Shown here: positions 18,875 through 29,131 of the stretch, piece by piece
How the letters are laid out: the number at the start of each line of letters is the position of its first letter
Numbering within the stretch: the stretch's first letter is position 1
From: JAWKTM01 sp041399085
Lineage (GTDB): Bacteria > Planctomycetota > Planctomycetia > Pirellulales > Pirellulaceae
Direction: 5' to 3'
DNA length: 64,000 bases
Assembly: GCA_041399085.1 (NCBI GenBank)
Contig: JAWKTM010000038.1
Span: forward strand, 1-64,000
The notes under the pieces: generated by a model
What the model was told of the DNA's origin: nothing
What the model saw: only the letters and a program-made list of their open reading frames with translations
Databases searched by the model: none
Made by a program: the position numbers and the translations under genes

Positions 18875-20659
18875 TCACGAGCGAATGAACTCGGCGACGA
18901 CTTGCGGATTCTCGTCGGCCACGTCGCGCGTTTCCCGCGGATCCATTTCAAGGTCGTACAGCTCGACGGCTTCGCGTTGCAGTTTTCCCGCGGGGCGAAC
19001 CACCTTCCATCGTCCGCGACGAACGGCTTGTGTGAAGCCATCACGACGCATCTCCCAATACAACATGCCGCGTTCAGGCGGCGTTTGCTCGAGCAGCACG
19101 GGTTTCAGCGACACGCCGTCCAGCCCGCGAGGCAAGTTGGATGCGCCAGCCAAATCGGCTACGGTCGGCAACCAGTCGCACATCGTGGTGGCGAAGGCGG
19201 CGAAAGATTGCGGGGCGATCACACCGGGCCAACTGGCGATCATGGGTACGCGCAGGTTGCCTTCGTACAGCGCGTTTGGTTCGGCTCGAGAACCCAGAGT
19301 CGTGTTGAAAAAGTCGGTAAGTCCCGAGGCGGGCTGCGGGGCGTGGCTGCTCGTGAAGATCACCAGCGTATTGCGTCGCAGATCCAGATCGTTCAATCGT
19401 TGGATCAATCGGCCGACATCCGCGTCCAGCCGTTCAAGCGCCGCGGCTCGTGCTCGTTGCTCGGGCGTCCAATCGGCTCGTGCCGGATCCTTCGTATCGA
19501 ACGCTCGGCCAGCATGCATTGGAATCGACAACGACAACATCGCGAGAAAACGTTTCTCCGGCGTCCGTTGGTCGAGGAACGCCAGGGCCTCTTGGACATA
19601 TAAATCATGATCGAGCTGCCCGGCTTTCTGATCCAGATTCGCCGGCAATCGCATCAACACGCCGTCGCTGTATACGGTTTCGGGAAAGTGGTTCATCTGC
19701 GATTCGGTGGTCATCACGCCCAACCACTGGTCGAAGCCGTGTAGATGCGGCATCGTCTCGCGGCGATCCTCGCCAAGTCCCCATTGTCCGATGAAGGCCG
19801 TGGAGTAGCCAGCTTGCCACAAGGTTTCGGGCAGCGTGATATGTTCGGCTGGCAGGGGCAGCGACGTGCCGCCGCGCGGATAAGCTCGCGAAGTATCCCA
19901 GCCGGTCAGCCAACACCAACGCGATACGTCACCGTTCGGATCGCCCGCATTGGCTTGGGTGAAACGCATGCCGCTCATGGCCAGGTCATCCAGATTCGGC
20001 GTCTTCACGCGTTCGCCGCCGTAACAGCCAAGGTCGCCCGGCCCGACGCCGCTGGCGACGATGAACAACAGATTAGGCGCCGGAGTACGAGTGGGTGTGG
20101 AGGGCTCGCCTGTGGAAAGCTTCGCCCCCGGCTTGTCGCGAACATGGAAACTCGATGCGCGTGGCCGACTCTTCACGGTTCGTTGGGGCAATTCGTTTAG
20201 GTCCAGATCTCGCAACGCCGAAATGTTCTCGTCCTTGATTTCCGTCAACGTGCGGTCCGCATCGCTGAGACTACGACGCAGGCTTTGTTGGTCGGGGCTG
20301 TCGAAGATTGGCGATGAATCGAGCAGATCGCCAAACCCGCGCGTCAGCGGGTTCTGATTCTGTCGCGAAGACGTCGCATTCTGTTGGTCGGACTCGGCCG
20401 CACGATCCACCGTCTCGATCGGTTGGCCGGCCGGGTCGTCCTCTTGGGGCATGAGCCGCGCGTCGTCGGCTTGATTTGCTGCGGGTGGAATGTCGGACGC
20501 CGGGTCCAGAACCGGCTCCATCACTGGCTGGCCCGAGCCTGCGGCCGACGGACCGGATGCGACTGGCTTGCGGCAGCCGTTCAGCGCGGCCAGTCCCGCA
20601 ACGACCAGAAGGACGGAAAGCAGACGAAACGCGACCGGTAATTTACGAAGAGTGTGCAT
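18875..20659 (-). CDS. Sulfatase-fold lipoprotein, predicted catalytically inactive (pseudosulfatase)
   Basis: Start chosen at ATG 20659, because the hydrophobic segment and lipobox LNGC (Cys ~29) follow it directly; the frame is open 81 bp further upstream. About 594 residues. A ~165-residue acidic/Gln-rich spacer precedes a sulfatase fold that begins at APNLLFIVASGVGPGDLGCYG. The canonical D-D pair of A-D-D-x-G is S-G here (~203-204). The formylglycine motif C-x-P-S-R is G-D-V-S-R (~243-247) within DPNGDVSRWCWLTG. The later Asp-Asn pair (S-D-N) is S-S-H in VIFTSSHAPQ. The substrate Lys/His loops are also changed. Fold retained, chemistry lost: likely a binding or scaffold lipoprotein. Confidence 0.85.
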   Translation of the reverse strand: MHTLRKLPVAFRLLSVLLVVAGLAALNGCRKPVASGPSAAGSGQPVMEPVLDPASDIPPAANQADDARLMPQEDDPAGQPIETVDRAAESDQQNATSSRQNQNPLTRGFGDLLDSSPIFDSPDQQSLRRSLSDADRTLTEIKDENISALRDLDLNELPQRTVKSRPRASSFHVRDKPGAKLSTGEPSTPTRTPAPNLLFIVASGVGPGDLGCYGGERVKTPNLDDLAMSGMRFTQANAGDPNGDVSRWCWLTGWDTSRAYPRGGTSLPLPAEHITLPETLWQAGYSTAFIGQWGLGEDRRETMPHLHGFDQWLGVMTTESQMNHFPETVYSDGVLMRLPANLDQKAGQLDHDLYVQEALAFLDQRTPEKRFLAMLSLSIPMHAGRAFDTKDPARADWTPEQRARAAALERLDADVGRLIQRLNDLDLRRNTLVIFTSSHAPQPASGLTDFFNTTLGSRAEPNALYEGNLRVPMIASWPGVIAPQSFAAFATTMCDWLPTVADLAGASNLPRGLDGVSLKPVLLEQTPPERGMLYWEMRRDGFTQAVRRGRWKVVRPAGKLQREAVELYDLEMDPRETRDVADENPQVVAEFIRS

Positions 20660-21056
20660 CCTGGCGATCATAGGCAGCCAGCTTATTCCGAGCAACAAAT
20701 TGCCAGTGGCAAAGAAATAAACTTTTCCGAGCCTCACCATGCATTGCCACGTCTCGGTGACCGAATTCGCGAGGTGTGTCTCTAAGTCTCGTTTGGTTGA
20801 CGATTTAGGCGGAGGTTGATGGCCGATAGTCGCTTAGTTGGACGGTGCTGTCCGCTATCAAAGTCAACATCGATTTAGGCGTTATAGCCGACAAGATCAA
20901 AGTAACCCGGTCACAACGCCCGACATTATCTGTAGAGCGACCCGCGATCCGCGCGGACCGCTCGGCGACGATCCTTACCCAGACGTCGCCCGCGCATTCG
21001 CGCTCGTGGATTCCCGCTCATCCCTAATCTGATCCTAGTGAGAAGAGTTCTGACCC
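20660..21056. other. Intergenic region between divergent sulfatase-like and secretin genes
   Basis: Nearly 400 bp without a convincing gene. It should hold the promoters of both flanking genes. I see no riboswitch, tRNA or strong terminator. A modest AG-rich stretch (GTGAGAAGAG, 21039-21048) upstream of the secretin ATG could be its ribosome binding site. Confidence 0.4.
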
Positions 21057-22652
21057 ATGTTACGAATCTTTCACTCTAATGCGCCGCTTGGACGGTGGAT
21101 GTCGCGAACCGCGATGGCCGCCGTGACATGCTGTGCCGCTGGTTTGGCCGATCTCAGTTGGGCTCAACGCCCCATTCGACCGAACAACCCGATGCTCGAC
21201 ACACCGGCTTCACAAGCCAAAGTGGATTCGCTGATTGACAGCATGTTGTTGCCCGAAGCAACGCTGCATGTTGATCCGCGACACTCGAAGCTGGTCCGAA
21301 CCAAAAAGCCCGTGTCCCGCTTTTCAATCACGAATCCAGGCAATCTGGAAGTCGTGCAGTTCAGCCCGACGGAGTTCGAGCTGATCGGTTTGGCCACGGG
21401 CGAAACGACCTTGACGCTATGGTTCGCGGAAGACGAACTGCTGCGGTTCCTGGTCAAGATCTCGCGTGACACGGATGTCGAAGAACGACGCCAGTCGGTC
21501 TACGGCGATCTTCAAGAAATGGTGAACGAGATGTTCCCCAACAGCTCGATTCAACTGATCCCGATGGCGGACAAGTTGATCGTGCGGGGACAAGCTCGCG
21601 ACTCGGAAGAAGCGGCTCAAATCCTGTCGGTGCTTTCGGCCCAAGCGGGCATCGGCGTCGGCGGAATGGGCGGGGCGGGCGTAGTCAGCTCCGGCATGGC
21701 GGCGGACGTTTATCCCGATGCGGAGCAGTTGCCGCCGAGCCGACTCATCAACTTGATGGACGTTCCCGGCGAGAAGCAAGTGATGTTGCGCGTGCGAGTG
21801 GCGGAGCTCAGCCGCAATGCGCTGCGAAACATGGGCTTTGATATCAACGTCAACACGGGCGACTTCAGCTTCACCTCGTTGCTTGGATCCGGCGGCGCCT
21901 TTAGCGCGGTGCTGGACACGAACGACGTGCGATTGGCACTGAGTGCGATTTCGTCGAACAGCTACTCGAAGATTCTGGCCGAGCCGAACTTGGTGACGCT
22001 CAGCGGTCGCCCGGCCAGTTTCATCGCGGGCGGCGAATTCGCGGTGCCGATTGTCGTGGGTGTGGAAGGCGCCGCGGCGGCGACGACCAACTTCCGCGGC
22101 TTCGGTACGCAGGTGACGTTCGTTCCCACGGTCATCGACAAGGATCGGATTCGCTTGCAAGTCGCGCCGTCCGTGAGCGGCTTGAGCGGCGGGTCGGTCG
22201 GCGGCATTCCCAGCTTGAACACGCGAGCCGTGACGACGACGGTCGACCTGCGTGAAGGTCAATGGCTGGCGATCGCCGGCTTGATCCAGGATTCGCAGAC
22301 TGGCGAAAAGGTCCGCGTGCCGGGGCTGGGCGATATCCCTGTGTTGGACGCCCTGTTCAGCAAAAAGAGTGTCAGCCGCGACGAACGCGAGTTGATCATC
22401 CTGGTCAGCCCCGAGTTGATCCATCCGCTGGACGCCGAGGAAGCGCCGCTGATCCTGCCTGGCATGGAAGTGACCGAGCCTGGCGATTGGCAGTTCTTCC
22501 TTTACGGCAACTACGAAGGCAATCCCAACTGCCACCATCGCAGCACGGTCTACAACCTTCAGTTCCGCCGCAGCTTGGCCGCCAAGCATCACGCGGACTA
22601 TTCGACCAGCAGCACTTACTTTGTCAACGGCGATCATGGCTTCAGCCCGTAA
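21057..22652 (+). CDS. Type II/III secretion system secretin (CpaC/RcpA-like)
   Basis: 531 residues with a signal peptide (~1-36). The N-terminal part matches the CpaC/RcpA pilus-assembly N-domain, followed by a BON-like segment (LQEMVNEMFPNSSIQLIPMA, then DKLIVRGQA). A Gly-rich loop (GIGVGGMGGAGVVSSGMAA) precedes the secretin domain, which ends in EGQWLAIAGLIQDS and RVPGLGDIPVLDALFSKKS; both are signature secretin motifs, followed by ELIILVSPELIHP. It should form a multimeric outer-membrane channel for a Tad/Flp-type pilus. The usual partners (CpaB, CpaE/F, TadBC) are not in the window; the next two genes on the same strand probably belong to the same export system. Confidence 0.93.
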   Translation: MLRIFHSNAPLGRWMSRTAMAAVTCCAAGLADLSWAQRPIRPNNPMLDTPASQAKVDSLIDSMLLPEATLHVDPRHSKLVRTKKPVSRFSITNPGNLEVVQFSPTEFELIGLATGETTLTLWFAEDELLRFLVKISRDTDVEERRQSVYGDLQEMVNEMFPNSSIQLIPMADKLIVRGQARDSEEAAQILSVLSAQAGIGVGGMGGAGVVSSGMAADVYPDAEQLPPSRLINLMDVPGEKQVMLRVRVAELSRNALRNMGFDINVNTGDFSFTSLLGSGGAFSAVLDTNDVRLALSAISSNSYSKILAEPNLVTLSGRPASFIAGGEFAVPIVVGVEGAAAATTNFRGFGTQVTFVPTVIDKDRIRLQVAPSVSGLSGGSVGGIPSLNTRAVTTTVDLREGQWLAIAGLIQDSQTGEKVRVPGLGDIPVLDALFSKKSVSRDERELIILVSPELIHPLDAEEAPLILPGMEVTEPGDWQFFLYGNYEGNPNCHHRSTVYNLQFRRSLAAKHHADYSTSSTYFVNGDHGFSP

Positions 22653-22733
22653 CCGTCGATAACTGTGTCTAACCCGCAAACTGGACCCGCGCCGAACAAC
22701 CCGACTTCGGCGCACCACGATAGGAAACGAAAC

Positions 22734-23315
22734 ATGAAGATCACCTGCTTTACGCGACGGTTGGCGTTGCTGTTGTTGGCTGCCGGTTTCGTGCCCGCGG
22801 TCAGCGGCGGCGACCGGCACTACCATCCGCGCTACGTGATGCCGCCGCTCGGTTCGATCAGCGACGAGATTTGGCAGCGGCAAGAACACAATGCCGAAGC
22901 CAGCGACTTTGTGGTGTATCAACACGAATTCAAGCTGAATGGCATCCGGTTGAATTGGGCCGGCGAGGACCATGTGAAGCAAATCGCCATGCGGTTGCAG
23001 TCCGGCCAGGATTTCCCGGTCGTGATCGAACGCAGCGTCACGACCGCTCGCGAAGATACGACTTACAAGTATCCAGTCCATCCGAATCCCGAGTTGGACT
23101 TGCGTCGCCGCGAAGTGATCGTGCAGGCGCTGTTGGCGATGGGCGTGACCGACGCCGACGAGCGTGTGGTCGTGGCTCCCGCATTCGCCCAAGGTTTCAA
23201 GGCTACGGAAGCAGCCGCGACCTACTTGCGAGGCATTATGGGCGGTGCTGGCGGCGGCGGCGGTGGATTCGGCGGCGGCGGCGGTGGTTTTGGTGGCGGC
23301 GGCGGGTTCTTCTAA
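22734..23315 (+). CDS. Secreted hypothetical protein with Gly-rich tail
   Basis: Start chosen at ATG 22734 (GGAAACGAAACATG; purine-rich RBS), giving a signal peptide LALLLLAAGFVPAVSG. 193 residues. The middle (SDFVVYQHEFKLNGIRLNWA to FPVVIERSVTTARE) has mixed alpha/beta pattern with no family I can name; it recalls a small periplasmic OmpA-like or peptidoglycan-associated fold only loosely. The last ~30 residues are nearly pure Gly/Phe (GGGGGGFGGGG type). It lies 81 bp after the secretin stop and before the TPR gene, so a role in pilus or secretin assembly is inferred from position only. Confidence 0.8.
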   Translation: MKITCFTRRLALLLLAAGFVPAVSGGDRHYHPRYVMPPLGSISDEIWQRQEHNAEASDFVVYQHEFKLNGIRLNWAGEDHVKQIAMRLQSGQDFPVVIERSVTTAREDTTYKYPVHPNPELDLRRREVIVQALLAMGVTDADERVVVAPAFAQGFKATEAAATYLRGIMGGAGGGGGGFGGGGGGFGGGGGFF

Positions 23316-23572
23316 ACCTGGCCGAAGTCGTCGACAACCGCATCGCGCCTGAACCGGCGAAGCCAGTCGCAAGCTGGGCTTCTCGATAACACGACGATAC
23401 AACGAACCGCATCGCGCTCGCCGAGCGCGGTGCGGATTTATCCGATTCACGGTCCAACGACTAATCCGACCGCGAACGAACAGGCTTTTCCAAACGCAAT
23501 CGAAACGGCTTTTCCATTTCGCGATTCCGCGACGACCGTTTCCACTGCCCAAACAAGTCAGGGACGACCGCC

Positions 23573-25578
23573 ATGAAAGTTAGCGTTCGCGCGATGCTGT
23601 TGGCACTTTCGCTCAGTTTCTTCGCCGGCCAGGCCCACGCGGTGCCATTCTTCAGCAAGAAGCCGGAGCAGACGGCTCAGCCCGCCCCGCTCAACTTGGC
23701 GAATTCGAACGCCGACACCGGCAAGAGCAAGTTCGGACTGCCCAAGCTCCCTTGGAGCAGCGACAAGGAAGTCGAACCGATGTCCGAACCGTTGGTCGAG
23801 CGGAACGTATCGCCCGAGCAACAACTGGAAGGCCAGATCTCGCTGGCCCGGCTTTCGGAACGTCGCGGCCAAGTCGAACAGGCCGAGGAAATGTACAAGG
23901 CGTTGGTGGCCCGCCATCCGCGACTGGCGGTGCCGCGTCATCGCTTGGGCGTGATCGAAGCTCGCCGCGGAAACTACGAAGCCGCCGATCACCATTTCCA
24001 AGCCGCCCTGTCGATCGACTCGCACAATGCCGAACTGCTGTCCGACGCGGCTTACTCGTGCTATCTGCAAAACCGCTTCGAGGAAGCGGAAGCACTTTAC
24101 AAACGGGCTTACACCGCCGCTCCGAACGACGCCCGGCTCTGCAACAACTATGGCATGTTGCTGACCGAACTAGGCCATGTCGACCAAGCGCTGGCGATGT
24201 TTCGCAAAGCCACGTCGGAGGCCGAAGCCCACGCCAATGTCGGCTACGTGCTCGTGCAGCTTGGCGAGTTCGATCAAGCTCGCAAGCATTTCGACTACGC
24301 GTTGACGCTGAACCCCGAGCTGCGAAGCGCGGCGCACGCGCTATTGCAGTTGGCCGAACAGGGCGAGCGCGCCAAGCTGGCGAAACTCGCGCCGCAGAAT
24401 CAACCATCCGCCTCCGAACGACAGCCCGAGTCGTTGGTGCAAGCCATCGGCGAGCAGATGAATTCGCCGGCCGCGATTGTGGATGCCAATTCACAACGGT
24501 CGGGCGGCGCTCCGCAAGCAAGTCTTCCCCGATCCATGCCGAACGCATCGGCCGGCGAGCCGACTCGCGCAACTCCGGTCGAGTCGCGGGCTTTGCACCC
24601 ATCGAAACGGCCGCGGTCGAGACGCCTCGGTCCGCGGTTTCCAGCGCCGCCCACGACACTCGACCGACATCGCCAGCCGAAACATCGGCAATGGAATTAG
24701 GCAGCAACTACGCCGCGCGGATGCAGCCAGCGGCGAGCGCGCGGCGCACTCCGACTGCGGAGGACGCCAAGCAGCCGACGGAGACGAACTGGCCTGGTGC
24801 GCAACCGGTCGCCGTGGCAAGCGACGTGCCCGGCGCCAGTTCGCCGCGAATCGCATCAGAGCAACTGCCGATTGGCAAGCCGCCCGTAGCCATGGCCGCT
24901 CCCCAACCATTGGTCACCAAGTCCGAACGGATCGCGCCGATCTACCGTTCCAGCGAAGATCCGCAAGTCAAACAACGGATGGAGTCGATCGCCGCGGCCG
25001 AAGCCGAGCGACAGGCGGCCGAGACGTCCGCGAAGGCTCAAGGCGTCGTGACGGCCGCGAAGATGACGCCGGTCGAAGTGAGCAACACGCCATCCGAAGA
25101 TCGAACGCCGTCGGTCGCATCGCATTTCAACACGCGCGGACGCGGCGGTATGCCGAAGCCGCTCAACCCAACGCTGCCCGCTTCACCGCTGAGCGGCAAC
25201 GGGACACTCAACGGCGGCAGCATTCCCTCGCCACAACAAATGTTCGACACGGCCAACCATCTCGCGCCGATCGTTTCGCCACAGGAAATGCAGCAGCGAC
25301 ACGTGCAACAAATCCAAGAGCAGATGCTGGCGCCCGCCGGCCTCTCGGCGAACAAAGGCCCGCGAGCGTTGAATCTGAACCCGCACGCCAACGCGGTGCG
25401 ACCGATTCAGCAGTCCAGCAGCTTGCCGTCAATCCAATCAGCAACTGGCCCGACACCCGCGGCCGACTCGCCGAATCCGGCTGCCGCACCGGCCGTAGCA
25501 CCGGCCACAACTCGAGCGGTCAAGCCGCAATCGACGTCCGGCGGGACGGGCCTATCTCGCTTCTTCTCGACGAAATAG
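23573..25578 (+). CDS. TPR-repeat protein of the secretin cluster, with one frameshift
   Basis: Signal peptide (~1-23, cleaved at HAVPFF), a linker, then tetratricopeptide repeats at about 85-275 (e.g. GQVEQAEEMYKALVARHPRL, GNYEAADHHFQAALSIDSHN, NRFEEAEALYKRAYTAAPND). The first frame ends at 24700 with an implausible Arg-rich tail. From about 24588 the next frame continues as a low-complexity Pro/Ala/Gln-rich region to the stop at 25576-25578, ending STSGGTGLSRFFSTK. A single-base indel at the GGG run near 24587 explains this. Full product about 668 residues. In Tad loci TPR proteins (TadD-like) act in pilus assembly, which fits the neighbouring secretin. Confidence 0.82.
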
Positions 25579-25881
25579 CCGCGACGGAGAACCCGCGGCT
25601 CGGGCATCTTGGGCCGGAGCCGAACGCCGTTTGCGAAAGCCGCCGTCGCCAGCGAATTCGGCGCGGCGGCATGTCTCGGACCGTCGACGCATCCATGTCC
25701 GTTGACATTTTTCCCCCTCCCGCTGCTTGCCGGGCAGCCGCGCTTGATAAACACTGGAGCTAATCCCGTGTGGGGAAGGTGGTCGTTGCAGCCGCTGTAG
25801 GACTCGCGGCGCTTCCGCCTCCCGCACTAGCGATTCCGTCCCACCTAGTCGCCGCTGGCCCACGTCTTGTCGATAGTCGGA

Positions 25882-26946
25882 GTGCCTTTGAACTCAGACG
25901 CTGCGCAAAATCACCCCGAGAAAACACCCGGTTCGTCGAACGACGCGACGAACGGCGGGGGCGGCGCGCACCGTGATCCGCCGGTGCGAGCCGGGGCGCG
26001 CAGTGTCGTGCATACGGGCGAACTGTTTCAAACTCAACCGCTCTTGGCCGATGTGGTGATGCACTACTATCCGCCTCGGCGACGGATTTGGACGGCGTTG
26101 TTGCTGCCGGCCTTGGCGATGGGATGCACGATTGTGGTGGCGTTCGTGTCGATCATCGTCTTCGCTCCGATCAACGGCATGCCGTCGGCGCTGGACAACG
26201 CCGGACGAGCCAGCCAGTGGGTCACGGAGTTCGCCGCCACGCGAACCGGCGTGGTGTTGCTGTTGTTGCCGGCGCAGCTCGTGTTGTTGGTCGCCGTCAT
26301 GATCGGAGCTTTCTTCTCCGAGGAATCGTTCTCTCGGCGACTCGGTTTGGTGCCCGGCACGTTACCCGTGTGGACTTGGCTGCTGTTCATGGTGTCGACG
26401 CCGATCGTCGGCATCTTCACGTCGATGCTGCTGTCCATGATGGTGGAGAAACCAACGCCGGTGATCGCCTTGCTCGAGACGATCTTTCGCCAGCACAACG
26501 ATTGGTTCTTTCTCGTCGTACTCGGGCTGACCAGCGTCGTGCCGGGCATTGTCGAAGAGCTGATGTTCCGCGGCTATTTGCAGAAGCGACTGACCGAGCG
26601 GTTCCCGTCGCAATTGGGCGGGCTAGTGGCGATCGGCGTCAGCACCACGTTCTTTGCGCTCGTGCATCTCGACTCGGTTCACAGCCTGGGAGTGATCCCG
26701 CTGGGATTGTGGCTTGGCTTTGTGGCGTGGCGATGTCGTTCCACTTGGCCGGCAATACTTTGCCACATGACCAACAACGTGGTCGCCGTGATGGAATCGC
26801 GTTACGCCCAGAACGACGATTTCACCGTGACGCTCGACGGCGTAACGATCACGGTGATGATCATTTCCAGCATCGCATTCATCGCGAGCCTCACGATTCT
26901 GTTCAACGACCGCCTCGACCGCCCCCGCCGCATGCTGGCCGGCTAA
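25882..26946 (+). CDS. CPBP family intramembrane glutamic endopeptidase
   Basis: About 354 residues from GTG 25882; an in-frame TTG at 25867 is also possible and the exact start is uncertain. Multiple membrane helices are visible from RIWTALLLPALAMGC onward. The three CPBP/ABI motifs are present: EELMFRGYLQKRL (EExxxR), FFALVHLD (FxxxH) and HMTNNVVA (HxxxN), so the protease should be active. The family includes Rce1-like and bacteriocin self-immunity or signalling proteases; no substrate or bacteriocin gene lies nearby. Confidence 0.9.
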   Translation: MPLNSDAAQNHPEKTPGSSNDATNGGGGAHRDPPVRAGARSVVHTGELFQTQPLLADVVMHYYPPRRRIWTALLLPALAMGCTIVVAFVSIIVFAPINGMPSALDNAGRASQWVTEFAATRTGVVLLLLPAQLVLLVAVMIGAFFSEESFSRRLGLVPGTLPVWTWLLFMVSTPIVGIFTSMLLSMMVEKPTPVIALLETIFRQHNDWFFLVVLGLTSVVPGIVEELMFRGYLQKRLTERFPSQLGGLVAIGVSTTFFALVHLDSVHSLGVIPLGLWLGFVAWRCRSTWPAILCHMTNNVVAVMESRYAQNDDFTVTLDGVTITVMIISSIAFIASLTILFNDRLDRPRRMLAG

Positions 26947-27103
26947 GCCAACCGCTCATTGTGTCATTCAACCTTTCGAGCGATTCAGCCACGCCCATCG
27001 AAGACTCTGGGCGTGCCACCCAACCGTCACGGGGAGAACGAGGCTCCCGTCGAGCCCTCGTGCTCTGGGGTCGAGCGAAGCGAGCCGCCAGACGCAACGA
27101 TTG

Positions 27104-27156
27104 GAGCGGTAGGGCGCGAGCGCTCCGGTTCCGCGTTACCGGACGCATTAGCGGGC
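27104..27156. repeat. Dispersed palindromic repeat, copy 3 (shortened)
   Basis: GGAGCGGTAGGGCGCGAGCG then CTCCGGTT...ACCGGACGC...GCGG: same palindrome as at 3811-3871 with a shortened right arm. It lies in the gap after the CPBP gene, whose remaining ~150 bp hold nothing I recognise. Confidence 0.7.
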
Positions 27157-27309
27157 TGTTGATTTACTTGGCGTTTACAAGGGGGATTGGAGGGTGAGAG
27201 CGCGTGGACGGTCGTGCTTCTTGGAGGCGAGTGACTTCGGCGGTCCCAGGCGGCGTGGTGGATGTCTCAGGGCGAACAGGGACGGGGGATTTGCTTGCCC
27301 ATTCTTCCT

Positions 27310-28862
27310 TTATTTGCGGGTTAGGCGTTCTTGTGGCTTAGTCAGGCGCAGCACCGCCCAGCGGCTCATGAGTTTCTTCGCTGGAACGCCGTCGCACCAG
27401 TTGCCACTCTTGGCCCACGCCTTCGATTCCGCGTAGCAAAAAGCTACGCAGGTCCAAGCAGGCTTTGATCACCGCGAACGGCGTCTCGCCGAAATGTTGA
27501 CGACGCGAGTAGGCCGTTTGAGACGCCTCGGTCTTCATCCGCTGGCGATGACGGCGCGGCGAGCACCTTCGTGTCTGTCGCATCACTTCGCGCCCCGCTT
27601 CGACTTCGGGTTCTTACGACAACGGTCGGCCAACGGGCAGCCCTCACAATCATGGCAAGTATAAGTATGTCGTTGGACCGGCTTGCCGCCTTTATAAGTG
27701 GTATTCTCTGTCGTGCGATGTGGCAGCGGTTTGCCGGCCGGGCAGTAATAGTCGGCTTGCTCATCATAGATGAATGCCGATTTATCAAAACGTTTGGTCT
27801 GGGGATTCATCGGCAGGCGGTTGAGATCCTTTACCGCGACCGGTTGTGTGAGATCCTCACGCACCGCCGGGTTCATGTGATTTTGTCTCGGCCAGCGGTC
27901 CGATCAATTCCACATCTCTGGCTTCCGCGCCAAGGTCAGATTCTCGCCGGTGGTATAAGCCGAGTCGACCAACGCCCGCTCTACTTCCACATCAAAGTCC
28001 GATTGCACGGTGTCGATGATGGAACCCAACTGATCGTGCTCGACATTGCCGATCACCACGTCCGCCATCACAATCATCCCACAGCCCGTCTCGGTCGTGA
28101 CCATCGGCGTGTAGTTCGCCGCGTAGCCACCTTCTTTGTTCGGCAAGATGCGGCTGTCTGGGTCGGTCTTCGGCAGCTGAGCCGGACCCTGGCTACCATA
28201 AGTTTTACGCACCTCATCCATGGCCTTCGTCGTTTCCATAAGAGCCGCCAGTTGCTCGCGACGCGTCTGCAAGTTGGCGACCGCTGTCGGCAAACGATCC
28301 GCCGAGATATCTTCGCCAAGCAGGTCTTCGTCCAGCGAATCGTTGGCTTCCAGCGTCGCCAAGGCCTCGACGATCTGTGAGTCCAATTGCTCTAACGCCC
28401 GCGCCAGCCGCTCGCTGGTCCACGTCTTATACCGATTCGCATTGGCCAGCACCCGAGTGCCGTCAATACACAGTTCCGCTAGGTTCGCGATCTTCAGATT
28501 AATGGCCAGTTGGACCATCTGCCGAAGATGCCCCGCAGCTCTGGCTGTGCCGGCGGCGAAATTGCTGAGCGTCGCGTATCGATCCGCTGCCCCGATGTGA
28601 GCCAGCCAGTCGATCGAGTGCTTCAGCTCATATTCCATCTGCCGGCTGCCGCGAATTCGCCGAAGCATGGCAAACAATAGAGTCTTAGCCAACACGCTGG
28701 ATGAATCGGCGGCTGGCCATGAGACCCATGATAGCTGCTTCCCACGGGCGCCCAGTCCAACCGATCCAGGATCTCAACCACCAAGCGAACTGGATGATCC
28801 GCCGGAATGAGCTCTTCCAAAGCCGCAGGGGAATCAACACCAGTTGCCGCGAGCCACCGCAT
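27310..28862 (-). mobile_element. Decayed IS1182-type transposase (insertion sequence remnant)
   Basis: Pieces of one transposase can be read in order on the minus strand, in changing frames. They are the N-terminus (SPAALEELIPADHPVRLVVE, DRLDWAP) from ~28862; a long central piece to 27904 (ELCIDGTRVLANANRYKTWT, VERALVDSAYTTGENL); the Cys-rich C-terminal domain YYCPAGKPL...CHDCEGCPLADRC (27583-27876); and the tail HRQRMKTEASQTAYSRRQHFG to KKLMSRWAVLRLT, ending in TAA 27310-27312. At least four frame changes occur, near 28695, 27900, 27580 and 27400. I could not identify terminal inverted repeats or target duplications. Non-functional as read. Confidence 0.85.
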
Positions 28863-29074
28863 GCATCTGCTTAGTAATTCGCCTTCCGAGTTCGTCGACT
28901 CATCGCCCTGCCTCCCCGCCAGCATCCACCAACCAATCCCCACTCTCCGGCCGCCCAAAGTCTAGCAATCCAAAACCAATCGCCTACTCCTCCCCACCAC
29001 TCAATGTGCGCATACACAAACCCACACCGCTGCAAGGCGCCGTTCCGCTTTTATGTGAAGCTCGTTTAAGAAGA

Positions 29075-29100
29075 AAGCCCGATCGGTTTCGACCGGGCTT
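29075..29100 (-). terminator. Intrinsic terminator for the hemerythrin/USP operon
   Basis: AAGCCCGATC and GACCGGGCTT pair with one G-T step around a short loop. Read on the minus strand the hairpin is followed by TTTCTTCTT. It lies about 30 bp beyond the corrected hemerythrin stop. Confidence 0.65.
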
Positions 29101-29131
29101 CCCAGCGACCGTTGCGGCTCTCGATTGTCGC

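Noticed and set aside
21417..23552. 711-codon minus frame opposite the secretin and Gly-rich genes
   Set aside because: Secretin signature motifs prove the plus strand; the minus frame is His/Arg-rich shadow.
26088..27197. 369-codon plus frame overlapping the CPBP gene
   Set aside because: Out-of-frame shadow; the CPBP frame holds all three family motifs.
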